DNA of 40,233 bases from Actinopolymorpha alba DSM 45243 (GTDB lineage: Bacteria > Actinomycetota > Actinomycetes > Propionibacteriales > Actinopolymorphaceae), in assembly GCF_000373925.1 (NCBI RefSeq), contig NZ_KB892795.1:1-40233 (forward strand). The letters are read 5' to 3'. Of this stretch, positions 37,386 through 40,233 are shown in pieces (within the stretch, counting starts at the first letter, position 1; every line of letters starts with the position of its first letter). The notes beneath the pieces are model-generated. The model worked only from the letters and a program-made list of their open reading frames with translations. It did no database searches and was not told where the DNA came from. A program made the translations under genes and the position numbers.

Positions 37386-38395
37386 GCTTGCTGAGGGCTG
37401 GGCTGATTGGCCTGGGGATGATGGGGCGGCACCACGCGCGGGTGCTGCGTTCCCTCGACGGCGTGGATCTGGTCGCGGTCGCGGATCCGGGCGGTGACCC
37501 GCACGGCGTGGCGAACGGCCTTGACGTGCTGCCCGACGTCGAGAAGCTCATCGCCGCCGGGATCGACATCTGCGTGGTCGCGGTCCCTACGGCGTTCCAC
37601 GAGGAAGTCGGGCTGACCCTCGCGGCGGCCGGCGTTCACACGCTGGTCGAGAAGCCGCTGGCCAGCAGTGTCGAAGGCGCGGCCAAGCTGGCGGATGCCT
37701 TCGCCGCGGCTGGGCTGGTGGGCTGCGTGGGCCACATCGAGCGCTACAACCCGGCGCTTCAGAACCTCCGCGCCCGCCTCGAGCAGGGCGAACTCGGCGA
37801 GATCTTCCAGGTGATCACGCGCCGGCAGGGGCCGTTCCCCAACCGCATCGCCGACGTCGGTGTGGTGAAGGACCTCGCGACCCACGACGTCGACTCGACC
37901 GCGTGGGTGACCCAGCGTTTGTATCGTTCCGTGTCGGCGCGCACCGCGCACAAGAGCGGCCGTCAGCACGAGGACCTGGTGGCCGTGGTCGCGCAGCTTT
38001 CCGACGGCACTGTCGTCAACCACCTCGTGAACTGGCTCTCCCCGATGAAGGAACGCGTCACGGTCGTCACCGGCGAGCGCGGTGCGTTCGTCGCCGACAC
38101 GGTCTCGGCCGACCTGACGTTCCACGCCAACGGCGTCCAGCCGCTGGAGTGGGAGACGATGGCGTCGTTCCGCGGCGTGACCGAGGGCGACATGATCCGG
38201 TACGCCATCCCCAAGCCGGAGCCGCTCCGTACCGAACTCGCGGCGTTCCGGGATGCCGTCCTCGCGGAGGCGGAGCCCGGCACAGCCGGCAAGGGTGGGA
38301 GCATCGTGGGCATGCGGGACGGCCTGGCGATCGTCGAGGTGGCCGAGGCGATCATCCGCTCGGCGTCTGAGGGACGCACCATCGACCTGGGCTGA
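37382..38395 (+). CDS. Gfo/Idh/MocA sugar-nucleotide oxidoreductase (WbpB/WlbA-like)
   Basis: This protein of 337 residues has an N-terminal NAD-binding fold (RAGLIGLGMMGRHHARVL), the signature Lys91 in LVEKPLAS, GHIERYNPAL and the catalytic D164-LATH168 in VVKDLATHDVDSTAWV. The family WbpB/WlbA oxidises C3 of UDP-GlcNAcA with NAD, giving the substrate of the WbpE-type aminotransferase encoded just upstream. GHxERxNPA is typical of this subgroup. It starts at an ATG overlapping the previous stop and is followed after 7 bases by the GNAT gene. Cytosolic. Confidence 0.88.
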   Translation: MSLLRAGLIGLGMMGRHHARVLRSLDGVDLVAVADPGGDPHGVANGLDVLPDVEKLIAAGIDICVVAVPTAFHEEVGLTLAAAGVHTLVEKPLASSVEGAAKLADAFAAAGLVGCVGHIERYNPALQNLRARLEQGELGEIFQVITRRQGPFPNRIADVGVVKDLATHDVDSTAWVTQRLYRSVSARTAHKSGRQHEDLVAVVAQLSDGTVVNHLVNWLSPMKERVTVVTGERGAFVADTVSADLTFHANGVQPLEWETMASFRGVTEGDMIRYAIPKPEPLRTELAAFRDAVLAEAEPGTAGKGGSIVGMRDGLAIVEVAEAIIRSASEGRTIDLG

Positions 38396-38402
38396 GCGTG
38401 CC

Positions 38403-38870
38403 GTGTCCGACTTTGTGATCGAGCGTGCGCGCCACCGGGACGCTGGCGAGATATTGACTGTCCAGCTGGCGGCGTACGTCGGCGAGGCGCAGAGGTACGC
38501 CGATCCAGAACTCCCGCCGCTTATGGAGTCACTGGCGGAGGTCGAGGACGCGATCACGTCGACCCATGTCCTCGTGGCCCGGGACGCGGGCCGGTTGGTC
38601 GGAAGTGTGCGTGGTCGCGTGACCGATCGCACGTGCGTGGTCGGTCGGCTCGCGGTCGCTCCCGACTGGCAGCGCCGTGGGGTGGCGCCGGCGTTGCTGC
38701 GCGCCCTGGAGGATGTCGTACGCGGTGAGGTGGACGCCTTCACGCTCTGGACCGGGCACCTGAGCGCGGGCCCGTTGCGGTTGTACGAACGCCTTGGCTA
38801 TCGGGAAGTGCGCCGGGAGCGGGATACGGACACGGTGGTGCTCGTGTATCTGGAGAAGCAGCTCGGCTGA
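38403..38870 (+). CDS. GNAT-family N-acetyltransferase
   Basis: This 155-residue protein has the GNAT core: ERARHRDAGEILTVQLAAY at the start, HVLVARDAGRLVGSVRGRV, then the acetyl-CoA-binding segment VGRLAVAPDWQRRGVAPALL (QxxGxA) and LYERLGYREVRRE near the end. It could acetylate an amino sugar made by the aminotransferase at 34336-35580, or a small molecule or protein unrelated to the polymer. GTG start at 38403, eight bases after the oxidoreductase stop; the longer frame upstream overlaps that gene and is rejected. It is the last gene of the long plus-strand operon. Confidence 0.85.
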   Translation: MSDFVIERARHRDAGEILTVQLAAYVGEAQRYADPELPPLMESLAEVEDAITSTHVLVARDAGRLVGSVRGRVTDRTCVVGRLAVAPDWQRRGVAPALLRALEDVVRGEVDAFTLWTGHLSAGPLRLYERLGYREVRRERDTDTVVLVYLEKQLG

Positions 38871-38930
38871 AGGGGTGGCGTTTCCGCCGGCCGGGAGCGC
38901 TTTCATGACCTTGCTCCTGATTCGGCATGT

Positions 38931-38976
38931 CGGCAGGCTCGATAACCCTTCTTTTCAAGGGTTATCGAGCCTGCCG
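38931..38976. terminator. Perfect 20-bp hairpin ending the polysaccharide operon
   Basis: CGGCAGGCTCGATAACCCTT (38931-38950) is exactly complementary to 38957-38976, with loop CTTTTC. GTCTTGTTTGC follows on the plus strand. It lies 60 bases after the GNAT stop and 33 bases after the end of the convergent HNH gene, so it can serve both. Confidence 0.85.
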
Positions 38977-39009
38977 GTCTTGTTTGCTTGTCCCGCTTCT
39001 CCGTGCCGG

Positions 39010-40233
39010 TTAGAACGGCGGCGGGTCCGGATCGTTTGGTTCTACGGGATCAGTAAGTCGTGGCGGGGTCACCTGGTACTCCCGCCCGTGCGGGTCGGTG
39101 TAGGTGAGGTGGCCCGGACTGGTCTGCTCGACCTTCCAGTCGCCCTCGGTCTTCACGCGGTGGTGGCGGCGGCATAGTGGTGCCACGTTGTTGACCGACG
39201 TTTCGCCACCCTCGGAGTACGGCTTCGTATGGTCAAGGTCGCAAGAAACTGCTGGGCGCCTGCACAGCATCCAGGTGCAGCGCTGGTTCAACGACTGCAC
39301 AAACTCCGCCGGAAGACCACGTAAGAAACGCATGGACATTGGATGCAGGCTCAGCAGCTGTCCGGTGACTGGGTGGGTGATGCCGATGGCGAGCATCGCG
39401 TCGGGGTTGTCGAGATGGTTGGCGATCAGCCGTCGCGCTACTTCGGTGAGCACGGGTCCGAACCCGCCAAGCTCGGCTGGCCGCTTTGCCAGCTCGAACA
39501 GGGTGGTGATGGGCATGTTCAGCTGGAGTTTCGCCTTGATCGCTGCTTTCCAGGACCGGAACGCGGCCGGGATCTCCTGCTCGGGGATTGGTTCCCGGTC
39601 AGCGTCGCCACCCGGACCGCGTCCGGGTTCGCCGCCTCCCATGGCCGCGTCGCTCTCACCAGGGGCTCCGTTATTGCGGGCCTGACGTGCGGGCCGGTCC
39701 AGCGGGTGGGTGTAGGTGGCGGGTTTGCAGTCCTCGCACGGGCAGCCCGAAGGGTGGTGGTCGTGGTCGCACCCGGTGTGCCGGCACCCATCCTGCCCGG
39801 CGGCAGAGTCTTCGCGCGCACCCTCAGCTTCGGAAGAGCTGTCGGCGTTGTCGTGCTCGTCGAGCAGGTCGTCAAAGGATCCTTGACGCGGGCTGGAGTC
39901 CTCGCTGCTCTCCCGGTCGCCCTTCTCGCCGTCACCGTTCTCGCAGTCGCAGTCCCCGCCGGCACTCTCAGCATCGGCACCCTCAGCATCGGTGCTGGTC
40001 GGTTCACGATTGGCGGCGCCTTCGCGGGCTTCTTCCTCGCCGTCGCAAACGATGACGTCGGCCTCGCCGTTGCAGATGATGACGTCGGCTTCGCCGGAGA
40101 GGAGGGAGATGGCGATGTCGGCGCGTAGTTGGGGGAGGGTGCGTTCGTCCCCGCGTGCCTTCTCGGTGCGGGCGATGGCGTCGATCAAGGCCCAGGCTTG
40201 GGCTGCTTGATCGTGGGGGATGCCGTGCAGGCG
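39010..40233 (-). CDS. DUF222/13E12-type HNH endonuclease-domain protein (N-terminus outside window)
   Basis: At least 407 residues are present; the frame is open to the right edge, where RLHGIPHDQ precedes a DUF222 piece with RTLPQLRADIAISLLSG. A long acidic, low-complexity middle follows, with a small Cys/His cluster (CRHTGCDHDH, then HPSGCPCEDC). DUF222 then resumes with MPITTLFELAKRPAELGGFG and ANHLDNPDAMLAIGI. The C-terminus has the HNH nuclease: CTWMLCRRPAVSCDLDHTKP, then NNVAPLCRRHHRVKTEG. Such proteins are abundant in actinobacteria, often with mobile elements; the cellular role is not established. The acidic/Cys-His insert is unusual in length. It is convergent with the polysaccharide operon. 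Confidence 0.88.
   Translation of the reverse strand, partial: RLHGIPHDQAAQAWALIDAIARTEKARGDERTLPQLRADIAISLLSGEADVIICNGEADVIVCDGEEEAREGAANREPTSTDAEGADAESAGGDCDCENGDGEKGDRESSEDSSPRQGSFDDLLDEHDNADSSSEAEGAREDSAAGQDGCRHTGCDHDHHPSGCPCEDCKPATYTHPLDRPARQARNNGAPGESDAAMGGGEPGRGPGGDADREPIPEQEIPAAFRSWKAAIKAKLQLNMPITTLFELAKRPAELGGFGPVLTEVARRLIANHLDNPDAMLAIGITHPVTGQLLSLHPMSMRFLRGLPAEFVQSLNQRCTWMLCRRPAVSCDLDHTKPYSEGGETSVNNVAPLCRRHHRVKTEGDWKVEQTSPGHLTYTDPHGREYQVTPPRLTDPVEPNDPDPPPF
39961..39990. repeat. Two tandem 15-base units in the HNH gene
   Basis: GGCACTCTCAGCATC and GGCACCCTCAGCATC, encoding repeated DAEGA/DAESA in the acidic region on the minus strand. Confidence 0.6.
40041..40094. repeat. Two tandem 27-base units in the HNH gene
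   Basis: The two units differ at four or so positions and encode GEADVIICN and GEADVIVCD on the minus strand, within the DUF222 linker. A clear recent duplication. Confidence 0.75.

Noticed and set aside
1-40233. CRISPR array, rRNA genes and complete tRNA genes
   Set aside because: No regularly spaced direct repeats of 24-40 bases with unique spacers, no rRNA-like conserved stretches, and no cloverleaf was found on reading both strands. The tandem repeats seen are short and coding or are copies of the dispersed palindrome.

Overview
The window comes from a high-GC actinobacterium. The evidence is the strong GC3 bias, many GTG starts, many 4-base stop/start overlaps, leaderless promoters, and a set of typical actinobacterial genes: DUF4395/CysA2/SseC, a Fur-YgfZ-nitrobindin neighbourhood, choice-of-anchor P, LCP and a DUF222-HNH protein. 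A Propionibacteriales-like host is plausible but cannot be fixed from sequence alone.

Layout. 1-1270: the tail of a probable transposase, a gene-free stretch with three related palindromes, and a decayed nucleoside hydrolase. 1288-5487: a thioredoxin-like protein, a GT4 glycosyltransferase, and a sulfur operon (DUF4395, CysA2, a 24-codon bridging ORF, SseC). The sulfur operon is preceded by a leaderless 26-codon Cys-containing leader ORF, which suggests cysteine-responsive attenuation. 5714-9553: a 1279-residue predicted membrane receptor joining a cytosolic STAND-like ATPase, one membrane helix and an outside periplasmic-binding-protein domain. 9599-13973: a UDP-xylose synthase-like enzyme, a polyprenyl-phosphate sugar transferase and an LCP ligase, separated by several strong palindromes. 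14426-17386: a tiny membrane protein coupled to a nitrobindin-like protein, then Fur, YgfZ and an unrecognised protein. 17664-24517: a secreted choice-of-anchor P protein, WecC, WecB, an Asp-box (BNR) membrane-anchored protein and a Wzz/BY-kinase.

24679-38870 is a co-directional run of eleven genes that reads as a Wzx/Wzy-type cell-surface polysaccharide operon: a membrane-bound 4,6-dehydratase, two GT4 enzymes, a flippase, a polymerase, a large lipoprotein, two DegT-type aminotransferases, a left-handed beta-helix acetyltransferase, a Gfo/Idh/MocA oxidoreductase and a GNAT. The oxidoreductase, one aminotransferase and the acetyltransferase, with the upstream WecC- and WecB-type enzymes, form the gene set known from Wbp-type synthesis of 2,3-diacetamido-hexuronic acids. 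The sugar transferase, BY-kinase and LCP protein provide initiation, length/export control and attachment to the wall.

39010-40233 is the 3' part of a DUF222/13E12-type HNH protein.

The most unusual non-gene signal is a GC-rich repeat of about 50 bp with a GGGCGAAGCCC hairpin core. It occurs at five places. One copy is inserted in frame in a glycosyltransferase and another forms the C-terminus of the acetyltransferase. A second recurrent element is a terminator-like hairpin found at the same distance and orientation behind two unrelated genes.
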